DNA of 64,000 bases from JBQTGK01 sp052400665 (GTDB lineage: Bacteria > Bacteroidota > Bacteroidia > Bacteroidales > Marinifilaceae), in the NCBI GenBank assembly GCA_052400665.1, contig JBQTGK010000001.1; one strand, 5' to 3'. Numbering within the stretch: the stretch's first letter is position 1; every line of letters begins with the position of its first letter. Positions 1 through 9,800 of this stretch are shown here, piece by piece. Under the pieces are notes generated by a model, which searched no databases, was not told the DNA's origin, and worked only from the letters and a program-made list of their open reading frames with translations. The position numbers and the translations under genes were made by a program.

Positions 1-441
1 GTAATAGCAGGTACCCGAGGAGAAAGTGAAGATGACTTTAATGATGCCTATAAATTCGTAAACGAACTACCAATTAGTCAGCTTCATGTTTTTCCTTACT
101 CGGAAAGACAAGGCACTAAGGCTCTTGAAATAAAGGAATCTGTTCCTGTTGAGGAAAGAAAACGAAGAGCTAAAATGTTTCAAATATTATCTAATAAAAA
201 ACTAAGGGTATTTTATCAGGAATATCTGGGCGAAACGCTTGAAGTACTTTTTGAAGGATATAACGACCACGGAAAAATGTACGGATTTACAAAAAACTAC
301 ATTAAAGTTGAGATTCCTTACAATGTTAATTTAAGCAACCAACTAACAATGGTTAAACTTTTGCAAATTAACGACAAAGGTCATATCGATGCTGAATTAA
401 TTAACAAAAATGAATTTAATTTTAAACCAATTATTCAATAA
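1..441 (+). CDS. mtaB: tRNA threonylcarbamoyladenosine methylthiotransferase MtaB (3' part)
   Basis: The reading frame is open from base 1 and ends at a TAA at 439-441, so this is the C-terminal 146 residues of a gene that begins outside the window. The piece holds the end of the radical-SAM barrel (GESEDDF and LHVFPYSERQGT are typical MtaB stretches) followed by a TRAM-like beta domain. MtaB adds a methylthio group to t6A37 of ANN-decoding tRNAs, using two 4Fe-4S clusters and S-adenosylmethionine. The cluster-binding cysteines lie upstream and cannot be checked. The ATG at 175 is internal to this frame and is not a gene start. The next gene starts one base after the stop, so the two are probably co-transcribed. 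Confidence 0.88.
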   Translation, partial: VIAGTRGESEDDFNDAYKFVNELPISQLHVFPYSERQGTKALEIKESVPVEERKRRAKMFQILSNKKLRVFYQEYLGETLEVLFEGYNDHGKMYGFTKNYIKVEIPYNVNLSNQLTMVKLLQINDKGHIDAELINKNEFNFKPIIQ

Positions 442-442
442 A

Positions 443-1243
443 ATGAATGAACTTGAAAACTTGTGTTTAAAAACTCAAAATATAGCCAAAAAAGCTGGAG
501 CCTTTATTAAAGAACAGCAAAGTAAAATAAAAGTAGATGTAGTTGAAAGCAAAGGCTTACACGATTTTGTAACTTATGTTGATAAAACTGCCGAAGAAAT
601 GATCGTTAAAGAGCTTAAACAAGTTCTTCCTGATGCGGGTTTTATTGCCGAAGAAGGTACCGAAACCTTTCAATCGGATCGCTACAATTGGATTATTGAT
701 CCTCTTGACGGAACTACAAATTATATTCATGGACTTTCGCCTTTTGCCGTTAGCATTGCTTTACAAGACAAAAATGAAATTGTTCTTGGTGTTGTCTACG
801 AAATTAGTTTAAACGAATGCTTTTACTCCTGGAAAGGCGCTGGGAATGCATTTCTTAATTCTAATCCTATTCATGTTTCAGAAGCAGAAACTATTGATGC
901 TTCTCTAATTGCAACTGGCTTTCCGTATTACGACTACGATCAGCTAAAAAACTTTATGGCAAGCCTGGAACATTTTATTATTAATTCGCAAGGAGTTCGC
1001 CGCCTAGGATCAGCTGCCACCGATTTGGCTTATGTTGCTTGCGGTAGATTCGAAGCCTTTTATGAATATAGTTTACAAGCCTGGGATGTGGCAGCAGGTT
1101 CGTTTTTAGTACAACAAGCTGGTGGCGAGGTTTGTGATTTTAAAGGCAATACGAATTATATTTTTGGTAAAGAAATTATTGCTAGTAATTCTCTGATTCA
1201 CAACGAATTTAAAAATATTGTAAACAAGTACATGATAAAATAA
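443..1243 (+). CDS. Inositol monophosphatase family protein
   Basis: This 266-aa protein belongs to the Mg-dependent inositol monophosphatase/CysQ/SuhB family. The metal-binding motifs are present: AEEGTE near residue 70, DPLDGTTN near 86-93 and the C-terminal WDVAAG. Family members hydrolyse inositol phosphates or 3'-phosphoadenosine phosphates, and the substrate here cannot be told from sequence. I use the ATG at 443, just after the mtaB stop. An in-frame codon at 410 would overlap mtaB by 32 bases and add 11 unconserved residues. It lies in a tight + strand run with mtaB, an acyltransferase and a glycosyltransferase, consistent with one operon. Confidence 0.85.
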   Translation: MNELENLCLKTQNIAKKAGAFIKEQQSKIKVDVVESKGLHDFVTYVDKTAEEMIVKELKQVLPDAGFIAEEGTETFQSDRYNWIIDPLDGTTNYIHGLSPFAVSIALQDKNEIVLGVVYEISLNECFYSWKGAGNAFLNSNPIHVSEAETIDASLIATGFPYYDYDQLKNFMASLEHFIINSQGVRRLGSAATDLAYVACGRFEAFYEYSLQAWDVAAGSFLVQQAGGEVCDFKGNTNYIFGKEIIASNSLIHNEFKNIVNKYMIK

Positions 1244-1292
1244 AATCATTCATTTTTAGTACTTTAAACAAATATTTAGCCCCTTAATTTAA

Positions 1293-2168
1293 ATGATAAA
1301 ACTACTTTCATACATAGTGTACGGTTTGGTTCGATTAATAAGTTATCTTCCATTACCTGTACTTTATTTTTTCTCTGATATTGTATATCTTTTTGTTTAT
1401 TATATTTTTCGATACCGTAGAAAAGTAGTTACAGAAAATCTTAAAAATTCTTTTCCCGAAAAATCTGATAAGGAAATTAAAAAAATCAGAAAAGAATTTT
1501 ACAGTCATTTCTGCGATACTTTTATCGAAACCATTAAACAATGGACAATTAGTGATGAAGAAATTAAAAAGAGATGTAAATTTCTGAATCCTGAAATATT
1601 CGATATTTATCAGGAGCAGAACAAAAGTATTATTGCAATATTAGGACATTACGGCAACTGGGAATGGTTATCTTCATTTGCAATTTGGAAAAATATCTAC
1701 GTCTTACCAATATATAAACCTTTGCATAACAAAGTATTTGATAAAATGTTTCTTAAAATCAGAAAACGATTTGGGGCTATTCCTTTGGCTAAAGACGATA
1801 CTTTGCGAACAATGATTAAATATCGTAACGAAAAGAAACACACAACAACAGTATTTATTGGAGATCAAACACCAAAGAAAAATAGTATTCATTACTGGAC
1901 CAAGTTTTTAAACCAGGATACCCCTATTTTAATTGGCACAGAAAGAATTGCCAAAAAATTAGATCAGGTAATTGTATTTATTAAAATGAACAAAATAAAA
2001 AGAGGATACTACGAAGTAGAATTTATTCCTCTTTTCGACAATCCCCGTGAGACTAAAGAATTTGAAATATCCGAGAAACATACTCGTATTTTAGAAAATA
2101 TTATTAAAGAAAATCCCGCTTATTGGTTGTGGTCGCACAAGCGTTGGAAACACAAAAAACAAGACTAA
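1293..2168 (+). CDS. LpxL/HtrB-like lipid A (lysophospholipid) acyltransferase
   Basis: This 291-aa protein belongs to the LpxL/LpxM lysophospholipid acyltransferase superfamily, which transfers a secondary acyl chain to lipid A at the inner membrane. An N-terminal hydrophobic segment (residues 1-38) is followed by a basic patch. The catalytic H-x4-E motif appears as GHYGNWE with His119 and Glu124. The C-terminal WLWSHKRWK is also typical of this family. Length fits the family. The gene sits 49 bases after the phosphatase and 38 bases before a glycosyltransferase, which fits envelope lipid or glycan assembly. Whether lipid A or another glycolipid is the acceptor is not shown by the sequence. 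Confidence 0.83.
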   Translation: MIKLLSYIVYGLVRLISYLPLPVLYFFSDIVYLFVYYIFRYRRKVVTENLKNSFPEKSDKEIKKIRKEFYSHFCDTFIETIKQWTISDEEIKKRCKFLNPEIFDIYQEQNKSIIAILGHYGNWEWLSSFAIWKNIYVLPIYKPLHNKVFDKMFLKIRKRFGAIPLAKDDTLRTMIKYRNEKKHTTTVFIGDQTPKKNSIHYWTKFLNQDTPILIGTERIAKKLDQVIVFIKMNKIKRGYYEVEFIPLFDNPRETKEFEISEKHTRILENIIKENPAYWLWSHKRWKHKKQD

Positions 2169-2206
2169 AGTAAAATTAGCTGTAAATTCAATATTTAAAA
2201 CTATTC

Positions 2207-3229
2207 ATGAATCGTATTGGCATTGTAATATTAAACTGGAATGGGAAAGATTTATTGGAAAAATTTCTTCCCTCAGTGGTATCTTATTCAAAGCGCGATT
2301 GGGCGGAAATTATTGTTGCCGACAACGCCTCCAACGACGATTCTATTGCTTTTTTAGAAAAAAACTATCCCGAGATAAATTTAATTAAGCTCGATAAAAA
2401 TTATGGATTTGCAGAAGGCTATAATCGTGCACTGGCACAACTTTCTCACTCCTATTTTGTATTACTTAACTCCGATGTGGAGGTAAGTGAAAACTGGCTA
2501 GATTCTATTTATCAACAATTCGAATCGAATCCGGATATTGCTGCAGCTCAACCTAAAATAAAAGCTTATCACAAAAAAACAGATTTTGAATATGCAGGAG
2601 CAGCTGGTGGTTTTATCGATTATCTGGCTTATCCTTTTTGTAGAGGCCGAATTTTTGATAATATAGAAGAAGATAGATCACAATTCAATAAAAACATCGA
2701 TATTTTCTGGGCCAGTGGAGCTGCTCTTTTTATTCGATCCGAAATTTACAATAAAATTGGAGGTTTAGATTCCGATTTCTTTGCTCACATGGAAGAAATA
2801 GATCTTTGCTGGAGGATTAAGAATCAGGGGTATCGCATTATCTGCGATACAAATTCTACTGTTTACCATGTTGGTGGAGCCACTTTACCCAATAATAGCT
2901 CGAGAAAGTTATTTCTAAATTTTAGAAACAACTTACTAATGTTATATAAAAATTTACCTGCCAATAATTTTATTTTCACCTTGCTAATAAGAATGTGTTT
3001 AGATGGTGTTGCAGCATTAAAATTCCTGCTAAGTGGTGAATTTGCTAATTTCTTTGCTGTTTTTAGAGCTCATCTATCCTTCTACTCATTACTAAATAAA
3101 TTCCGACAAAAAAGAAAAGTGCTTGTAGCCAAAACTACCTGCAAAAATCACAAAGAAATCTATAAAAAAAGTATCGTTATTGATTACTACTTAAGAAAGA
3201 AAAAAAGCTTTTCCTCCCTGGATTTTTAA
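2207..3229 (+). CDS. Glycosyltransferase family 2 protein
   Basis: This 340-aa protein has a GT-A fold of family 2 type. The N-terminus IVILNWNGKD leads to the nucleotide-binding ADNAS stretch. The metal-binding NSD motif is in LLNSDVEV near residue 90, and the HMEEIDLCWR stretch near residue 195 is typical of rhamnosyl- and galactosyl-transferases of this family. The last 90 residues contain a hydrophobic segment that could dip into the inner membrane. The donor and acceptor sugars cannot be told from sequence. It is the last gene of the + strand run that starts with mtaB. Its stop codon touches the stop of the convergent sugE gene, with no spacer and no obvious terminator. Confidence 0.85.
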   Translation: MNRIGIVILNWNGKDLLEKFLPSVVSYSKRDWAEIIVADNASNDDSIAFLEKNYPEINLIKLDKNYGFAEGYNRALAQLSHSYFVLLNSDVEVSENWLDSIYQQFESNPDIAAAQPKIKAYHKKTDFEYAGAAGGFIDYLAYPFCRGRIFDNIEEDRSQFNKNIDIFWASGAALFIRSEIYNKIGGLDSDFFAHMEEIDLCWRIKNQGYRIICDTNSTVYHVGGATLPNNSSRKLFLNFRNNLLMLYKNLPANNFIFTLLIRMCLDGVAALKFLLSGEFANFFAVFRAHLSFYSLLNKFRQKRKVLVAKTTCKNHKEIYKKSIVIDYYLRKKKSFSSLDF

Positions 3230-3556
3230 TTAAGCATTTGCTGTAAATTTTAAACCTACAATTGCAATTAAAAGCAATAGCATAAAAAATATTCTAGAAA
3301 AGTGAACAGGTTCACCAAATAGGATAATTCCTAAAATTGCAGTCGTTAAGGCTCCTATACCTGTCCAAACAGCATAAGCCGTTCCCACAGGAAGATTTTT
3401 TACTGCCAGAGCTAAGAAATAAACACTAATAGCCATAGCAACAACTGTTATTACACTTGGCCATAATTTCGTAAACCCATGCGCATACTTTAAACCAATT
3501 GCCCAAACGGCTTCAAAAAGACCAGCTATAATTAAATAAATCCATGCAGTTGTCAT
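3230..3556 (-). CDS. sugE: SMR-family exporter of the SugE/Gdx (guanidinium) type
   Basis: This 108-aa, four-helix membrane protein belongs to the small multidrug resistance family. The conserved glutamate is at residue 15 in AGLFEAVWA. The stretches GLKYAHGF and PVGTAYAVWTGIG match the SugE/Gdx branch, which exports guanidinium ion in exchange for protons and works as a dual-topology dimer. Its start follows the murF stop by only two bases, so it is expressed as a tail of that gene. I see no guanidine riboswitch next to it. A broader quaternary-amine specificity is possible, because only the subfamily motif supports the guanidinium assignment. Confidence 0.85.
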   Translation of the reverse strand: MTTAWIYLIIAGLFEAVWAIGLKYAHGFTKLWPSVITVVAMAISVYFLALAVKNLPVGTAYAVWTGIGALTTAILGIILFGEPVHFSRIFFMLLLLIAIVGLKFTANA

Positions 3557-3558
3557 AA

Positions 3559-4872
3559 TTATAATTTCTCCACTATTTGCTCCAGTTTAATTCCTCTCGA
3601 GCCTTTTATAAGTATATAATAATTTTTTATTTCTTCTAATTCTAACTTTTCAACCAGAGTTTTGGTTTCAGGAAAAGTTTCGAACTTACTATTGGTATTT
3701 ACTTTAGTAAAATTTTTCCCAACCAAACAGACTTTATCCAGAGCATTTTCCTCGAGTAATTCAAGTAAAATCCGATGCTCTTTATCAGAATCATCTCCAA
3801 GCTCTAACATGTCGCCTAATATCACTAATTTATTTTTCGATTTAAGATTTGCGAAATTATTAATGGCAACATTCATACTACTAGGATTTGCATTATAAGC
3901 ATCTAAAAACAAAATATTATTTTTAGTTTTTTTAAGCTGAGACCTGTTATTTTTAGGCTCATACAATTCCAAAGCATCTTTTATATCAGTCTCGTTTATA
4001 TCAAAAAAACGACCAATTGTTACAGCAGCTAAAGCATTTTCGAAATTGTAAGCGCCAATTAATTTGGTTTTTATATAAAGCTTTCCAATTTGTGCCGACC
4101 TAAGCTCTAAAACCAAATAAGGATCTGCTTGCAGAAATCGGGCTTTGCTATCTGCACTTTCCGAATTTCCGTAAGTACAAACATCCTGGTCGTTTAACAT
4201 TGTCATTAAATGCTCATTATCACTATTTACAAAAACTTTACCCTTAGCTTGTAAATAATCATATAACTCTTTTTTCGTCTTTTTAACTCCTTCGAACGAA
4301 CCAAAGCCCTCCAAATGCGCTTTCCCTACATTGGTAATAATTCCATAATTTGGTTCAGCAATATCGCATAAAAAAGCAATTTCATCAGGATGATTCGCTC
4401 CCATTTCGACAATTCCAAATTCGGTTTCTTTTGTCATCGATAACAAAGTAAGCGGAACACCAATGTGATTATTCAGATTTCCCTGAGTTGCATATGTAGT
4501 AAATTTCTTTTTTAATACTTCAAATGTTAATTCTTTGGTCGTAGTTTTCCCATTGGTACCCGTAATGGCTAAAATGGGCAAAGCTAACCTTCTACGATGT
4601 TCTCTTGATAAATCCTGTAAACAGCTTAAAACATCATCTACAAGAATATAGGAATCATTCTTTACATATTTTTTTTCATCAACAATAGCATATACACAAC
4701 CTTTCTGTAATGCCAGTTCGGCAAATTCATTTCCATTAAAATTTTCACCTTTTAATGCAAAAAAGATTGAATCCGGAACAACTTTTCTTGTATCAGTTAC
4801 AACAACAGGATACTTCTCGAAAAAATTATAAATAGTAGATAGTGACATAGGATTTCTTCTATAAAAATTCAA
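3559..4872 (-). CDS. murF: UDP-N-acetylmuramoyl-tripeptide--D-alanyl-D-alanine ligase MurF
   Basis: This Mur ligase adds D-Ala-D-Ala to UDP-MurNAc-tripeptide in the cytoplasm, the last soluble step of peptidoglycan precursor synthesis. The ATP-binding motif TGTNGKTT is at about residues 104-111, followed by EMGANHPDEI and the C-terminal domain (LGDMLELG). The length of 437 aa is normal for a Bacteroidota MurF. The translation can begin at base 4872 or at the internal ATG at 4848 (MSLSTIYN). The latter has a purine-rich AGAAGAAA just upstream and removes eight unconserved residues, so I think it is slightly more likely. It lies downstream of gldJ, with a terminator between, and is tightly coupled to sugE. 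Confidence 0.93.
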   Translation of the reverse strand: MNFYRRNPMSLSTIYNFFEKYPVVVTDTRKVVPDSIFFALKGENFNGNEFAELALQKGCVYAIVDEKKYVKNDSYILVDDVLSCLQDLSREHRRRLALPILAITGTNGKTTTKELTFEVLKKKFTTYATQGNLNNHIGVPLTLLSMTKETEFGIVEMGANHPDEIAFLCDIAEPNYGIITNVGKAHLEGFGSFEGVKKTKKELYDYLQAKGKVFVNSDNEHLMTMLNDQDVCTYGNSESADSKARFLQADPYLVLELRSAQIGKLYIKTKLIGAYNFENALAAVTIGRFFDINETDIKDALELYEPKNNRSQLKKTKNNILFLDAYNANPSSMNVAINNFANLKSKNKLVILGDMLELGDDSDKEHRILLELLEENALDKVCLVGKNFTKVNTNSKFETFPETKTLVEKLELEEIKNYYILIKGSRGIKLEQIVEKL

Positions 4873-4894
4873 TAACGAAATTAGTAAATTCCAT

Positions 4895-4926
4895 TAAAAA
4901 ACCCCATTCTGTATTGAATGGGGTTG
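4895..4926 (-). terminator. Rho-independent terminator after gldJ
   Basis: On the minus strand AACCCCATTC and GAATGGGGTT form a 10-bp stem with a six-base loop, followed by a run of six T. It lies 24 bases after the gldJ stop and before murF. gldJ transcripts should therefore mostly end here, with murF driven by read-through or its own promoter. Confidence 0.85.
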
Positions 4927-4949
4927 AAATATTTTGAAAACTACTTCAT

Positions 4950-6464
4950 TTATTTTTGTGTTGGTCTACCTACACGCGTCATGGCACAACGGAAACCAAT
5001 ATCATCTCTGGCTTCTTTCTGCTCCATAAATCTTCTTGCACTTGGAGCCAGCCAGAAAGCTCTATCCTTCCATGAGCCTCCTTTATAAACCCTGGAATTG
5101 TCGGTAATCATAGAACTAAAATCACTATCATCTTGTCCTCTACCTTGAACGTACATACGACTCGAACCATCTTGCTGATGTTCCGGATTATTCCATTCAT
5201 AATCATCTACAATACTCGATGAAACATCACCATCTTTATAATTACGGTTATCCGCAGTTTTATAATTATCTCTTCCTACCAACTCTTCATCTCTTTGATT
5301 TCTGTATCTAATACGTCCTAAACTATCCTTTTCAGCAATATTCCCCTCCTCATCGCGAACAGGAGTTTTAAAAACATTACCTCTATATGGATTAAATTCA
5401 GCAATATCTTCAGGAGACATTGGTCGATAAACATCAGCAACCCATTCGCTAACATTACCTGCCATGCAATACAAACCAAAATCATTAGGCCAAAATGAAT
5501 TTACCGGAACTGTAATATCTCCAGCATCATTTAATGCGCCTGCTGTACCCATATAATCACCACGCCCACGAGCAAAATTGGCCATCATCTGTCCACGTAC
5601 TTTTTTATTTTCGTTTCTTACCCAGTGGCCATTCCATGGAAAAATCTTTTTATCTGTAATTCTCTCCTCTTCAGAGTTCCCAATTAATGCAGTAGCAGCA
5701 TATTCCCACTCAGCTTCGGAAGGTAAACGATACTTAGGAAGTAGAATTCCATCAGTCCAACGAACCGATCTTTCTTCATTATCGGGATCTAAATCTGGTA
5801 AATTCTTATTAACAGAACCATCGTACTGTCCAGCTAAATAAGCTTCTGTATTAAAGTTATTGTCATCTCTTTGTTCGGTATCATCGTTTAAAATTCCCTT
5901 GTTAATAAGAATACGTTCATTAACACGATCGGTACGCCATTCACAATAATCAACTGCTTGTTCCCAGGAAACACCTACCACTGGATACTCAGCATAAGCC
6001 GGATGACGCAAGTAGTTATTTACATAAGGTTCGTTGTATGCTAATTCATTACGCCATACCAACGTATCAGGTAAAGCTTTTCTGTAAACCTCAGGATAAG
6101 AAACAAACACACGTTTAATCCAGTGTAAATACTCCAGATAATCCACATTACGAACTTCTGTTTCATCGATATAAAAAGAAGGTACTGTGACTCTTCTAGG
6201 CGTATTATTCCAGTCGTACATTACATCTTGCTGAGTTCTTCCCATTGTAAAAGTACCACCTTGAACAAATTTAAGACCTGGCCCCGTTTCTTGTTCATAA
6301 CCGCTGTGATATTCAAAACCTCCATTTTCTGGATCATTGTACGCCCATCCGGTAGTACTTGATTTCTCTTCTTTACCCACAAGTGACTTAATCTTCGAAC
6401 AAGATGGGAAGATCATTAAACCTGCGGCAAAAACAGCAATAACTATGCTAGATTTTAGTTTCAT
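4950..6464 (-). CDS. gldJ: Gliding/T9SS lipoprotein GldJ
   Basis: This FGE-sulfatase-fold lipoprotein of about 504 aa is GldJ, an outer-membrane-associated component needed for type IX secretion and gliding. The start I prefer (base 6464, MKLKSSIV) gives a clean lipoprotein signal ending in FPSC. An earlier in-frame codon at 6509 overlaps a -7 box and would spoil the signal. Diagnostic GldJ stretches are TTGWAYND, ETGPGLKFV, MYDWNNTPRR and LRHPAYAEYPVVGV. The family's fold resembles formylglycine-generating enzyme, but GldJ is structural. porU and porV lie divergently just upstream, a grouping also seen in Flavobacterium, which supports GldJ rather than its paralogue GldK. Confidence 0.92.
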   Translation of the reverse strand: MKLKSSIVIAVFAAGLMIFPSCSKIKSLVGKEEKSSTTGWAYNDPENGGFEYHSGYEQETGPGLKFVQGGTFTMGRTQQDVMYDWNNTPRRVTVPSFYIDETEVRNVDYLEYLHWIKRVFVSYPEVYRKALPDTLVWRNELAYNEPYVNNYLRHPAYAEYPVVGVSWEQAVDYCEWRTDRVNERILINKGILNDDTEQRDDNNFNTEAYLAGQYDGSVNKNLPDLDPDNEERSVRWTDGILLPKYRLPSEAEWEYAATALIGNSEEERITDKKIFPWNGHWVRNENKKVRGQMMANFARGRGDYMGTAGALNDAGDITVPVNSFWPNDFGLYCMAGNVSEWVADVYRPMSPEDIAEFNPYRGNVFKTPVRDEEGNIAEKDSLGRIRYRNQRDEELVGRDNYKTADNRNYKDGDVSSSIVDDYEWNNPEHQQDGSSRMYVQGRGQDDSDFSSMITDNSRVYKGGSWKDRAFWLAPSARRFMEQKEARDDIGFRCAMTRVGRPTQK

Positions 6465-6803
6465 AATAGACTGAATGTAGTTTATCTTCAAAAATACTTT
6501 ACTCAACAAATATAACTAAAACTGTATTAAATTTATTGTATTCGATTTTAGTTTTTACACTAAATATTTAACATTTTTAATATTTCTCAAAACAAAGCCT
6601 ATACTTTAAACCAAAATTATAAGTTAAACAAGGCAACTGCAATACACCAACTACCTATAACATATAGATTTAACAAAACACAAGCAAAAAAAATAATTTT
6701 TAAATGCTGTATTTTACATCATTAGCTTATTAATCGTCATTGTTTAAAGTTTTGCTTATTTTGCAATTATTCAATTCCTAATTCTAAAATTATAATTTCT
6801 GAT
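6465..6803. other. Divergent intergenic region, gldJ-porU
   Basis: This is 339 bases of AT-rich DNA between the divergent gldJ and porU genes. It must hold promoters for both. Only a -7 match for gldJ (6507-6514) stands out. TTTG-rich sequence at 6748-6764 may serve porU, but the spacing is not canonical. I see no coding potential or strong hairpin. Confidence 0.5.
6507..6514 (-). promoter_or_regulatory. Putative -7 box for gldJ
   Basis: The minus strand reads TATATTTG, an exact match to the Bacteroidota -7 consensus TAnnTTTG, about 43 bases before the gldJ ATG. No clear -33 TTTG is seen at 19-21 bases upstream, so support is partial. Confidence 0.35.
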
Positions 6804-9800
6804 ATGCGTATTTTATTTTTTCTTCTTATCATAGTAATTGGTTTCAACTCATTTGGACAATCAAACCAAGAATTCAAATTATCCTGGGAAGAAACAAGCA
6901 TATACTCTAATACAGGTGAAAAAATTACTTCACTGTATTTCTCAGGAGCTTCCTTAAATGAAAAAAACAATTGGTTACCAGAGTTTTCAGAACTTAAAGA
7001 AATCGGTTCGAACAGAGAAATATTCTCTGTTGAATTATTTGATACGCAATTTGAACAGTTAAGTTCCATTGAAGAGCGAATTTTACGAAATAAATCTTTT
7101 TCTCCATTCATAATCCCCAAAATAAATTCTCTTAGCATACGAAAAAAAATATTTCAACAAGTACAATTTATTCCGATTCGAACAAATCCGGCAACGGGTA
7201 AAATAGAAAAACTAATCAGCTTTAAACTAAGATATTTAAAAGAAAGTATGACTAAAACCATAAGTAAAACAAAATCATACACAAGTACTTCTGTTCTTAC
7301 TTCGGGCAAGTGGATGAAAATTTCCGTGGATACAACAGCTGTACATAAAATTAGCTACGACCAATTAAACAATATGGGAATTGACAATCCTTCTCAAATA
7401 AGAATTTACGGATATGGCGGTGGCATGCTCCCAAAAACAAACTTAGAAACTGTAATTGACGACCTACCTCTGATTCCTGTTTATTTAAACACCGGAAGCG
7501 ATGGAGTTTTTAATTCGGGAGATTATCTGCTTTTTTATGCCAAAGGACCTGTTTCCTGGAAATACGATGAGTCTAAATCTGAATTTATTCATGAAAATCA
7601 TCTGTACTCCGATAAGGCCTATTATTTTCTATGCTCCGATAAAGGTAATCCATCTATTATTCCAACAATAAATTCAGAGAACTCTTACAATAATACGGTT
7701 AGCGATTTTGATGATTATCGTGTTATAGATGTGGATGAAACCAACCTACTAGAATCGGGCAGACTTTGGCTTGGACAAGAATTTGATGTTAGCACCGAAT
7801 TCGACTATAATTTTAAGTTTCCAAACTTAAAAGCAAACACTCCCATAAAACTAAGTGCTAGTTTGGCAGCAAGATCTTCTTCATCAACAAAATTTGAGTT
7901 AAGCTCATCGAATACGGCTATCGGAAACATAAACATATCTGCAGTAAATACAGGAAGTTACACATCAAACTATGCCCTTTTAAGCGAACAAACTTTTTCG
8001 AACTTTATTCCCGAATCCGACAATTTCAAGATTACCTTAAGTTATCAGAAAAGCTCTGCATCATCCATCGGGTGGCTAAATTTTTTAAGAATAAATGCAC
8101 GAAGAAATTTAATTTTTGAAAATTCACAAATGTCTTTTCGCGATAAAGAATCAGTCGGCACAGGAAATATTTCAAAATTCGAAATTCAGAATTGCAATTC
8201 TTCGTCAATGATTTGGGATGTTACCAATCCTTTATCTGTAAAGCAAATACCACTTTCATTAAACGGCAATACTGGTACTTTTAACACTTCAACATTTTCT
8301 CTTAAAGAATTTATCGTTCTTAATTCCGATGGCAATTTCCCAACACCAGAACTTGTGGAAAATATTCAAAATCAGAATTTGCATGGCTTAAGTCAAGCAG
8401 ATATGTTAATTATCAGTAATCCTGCTTTTATGAGTTATGCCGGACAAATAGCCGAATACCACCGAAATAACGACAACTTAAAAGTTAGTGTGGTCAGTCA
8501 AAATTCAATATTCAACGAATTTTCATCTGGAAATCCTGATGTTTCCGCAATCCGAAACTTTGTTAAAATGTTCTATGATCGTGCAACTTCCGAAACAGAT
8601 ATGATCAAATATCTTCTGCTTTTTGGTGATGGATCATTCGATAATAAATTAGAAAGTACCAGCAACACAAATAAAATTCTTACTTATCAATCGGAAAACT
8701 CTATTAGCCCAACCCAATCGTTCGTTACTGATGATTTTTATGGATTACTCGATAATAACGAAGGAGAAGCATCGGGAATGGTAGATATAGGTATAGGAAG
8801 ACTTCCGGTCAATACCACCGAAGAAGCTCAAATTGTTACCCATAAAATCCTAAATTACAACAATGCCGCAAAAGGCGACTGGCAAACCTCTATTTGTTTT
8901 ATTGGCGACGACGAAGACAATAACACTCACATGCGAGATGCCAACAAATTAGCCATTCAAATTGAAGATAATTATCCCCAATACAGAACACAACGAATCT
9001 TTTTAGACGACTATGAACAAATTACCAGTTCAGCCGGACAAGAATATCCAGATGTAAATCTGGATATTAACGAAAGTATTAACTCGGGACGTTTGATCGT
9101 TAATTATACAGGCCACGGAAACGAAAATGGCTTAGCTCACGAACACATATTAATGCTCGATGATATTGAAGCATGGAAAAACCCAGATAAGTTACCTCTA
9201 TTTATGACTGCTACATGCGAGTTTAGCAGATTTGATAATTACAAAAAATTATCCGCAGGAGAAATGATATTTTTAAGAGCAAATGGTGGCGGCATCGGAC
9301 TTTTTACAACAACACGCTTGGTATACTCTTCTCCTAACTTTAGTTTAAATCAAAACTTTTACAATTATGTATTCGCGCAAGATTCTAATAAAGAAAACTA
9401 TCGCCTAGGAGATATAATGAGGAAAACAAAAAATGCAAGCTCAACAGGCATTAATAAAAGAAACTTTACCCTATTAGGCGACCCAGCATTAAAACTAAAC
9501 TACCCTAAGCACAATGCAATAACCACCAAAATTAACGATATCGAGATAACACAAGCAAAGGACACCTTAAAAGCAATGAGTGAAATTAAAATATCGGGAA
9601 AAATACTGAGCGCAACAGGTAATAATTCAGATAATTTTAATGGCACAATTTATCCTACTATTTTCGACAAAGTAAGTAGCAAAACAACACGAGGAAACGA
9701 TGGAGATCCTTTTGAATACTCGGAACAATCTAATGTAATCTATAAAGGGAAGGCAAGCGTTAAAAGTGGCAATTTCGAATTTAGTTTCTTTGTTCCCAAA

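Noticed and set aside
175..441. Independent 88-aa gene at the left edge
   Set aside because: The same frame is open from base 1 and translates to MtaB sequence, so the ATG at 175 is internal.
6748..6764. TTTG-rich promoter for porU
   Set aside because: TTTG elements are present but no TAnnTTTG occurs at the right spacing, so I did not call a promoter.
6767..7138. 123-aa minus-strand frame at the start of porU
   Set aside because: It overlaps the porU signal and prodomain antisense and has no recognisable domain or promoter.
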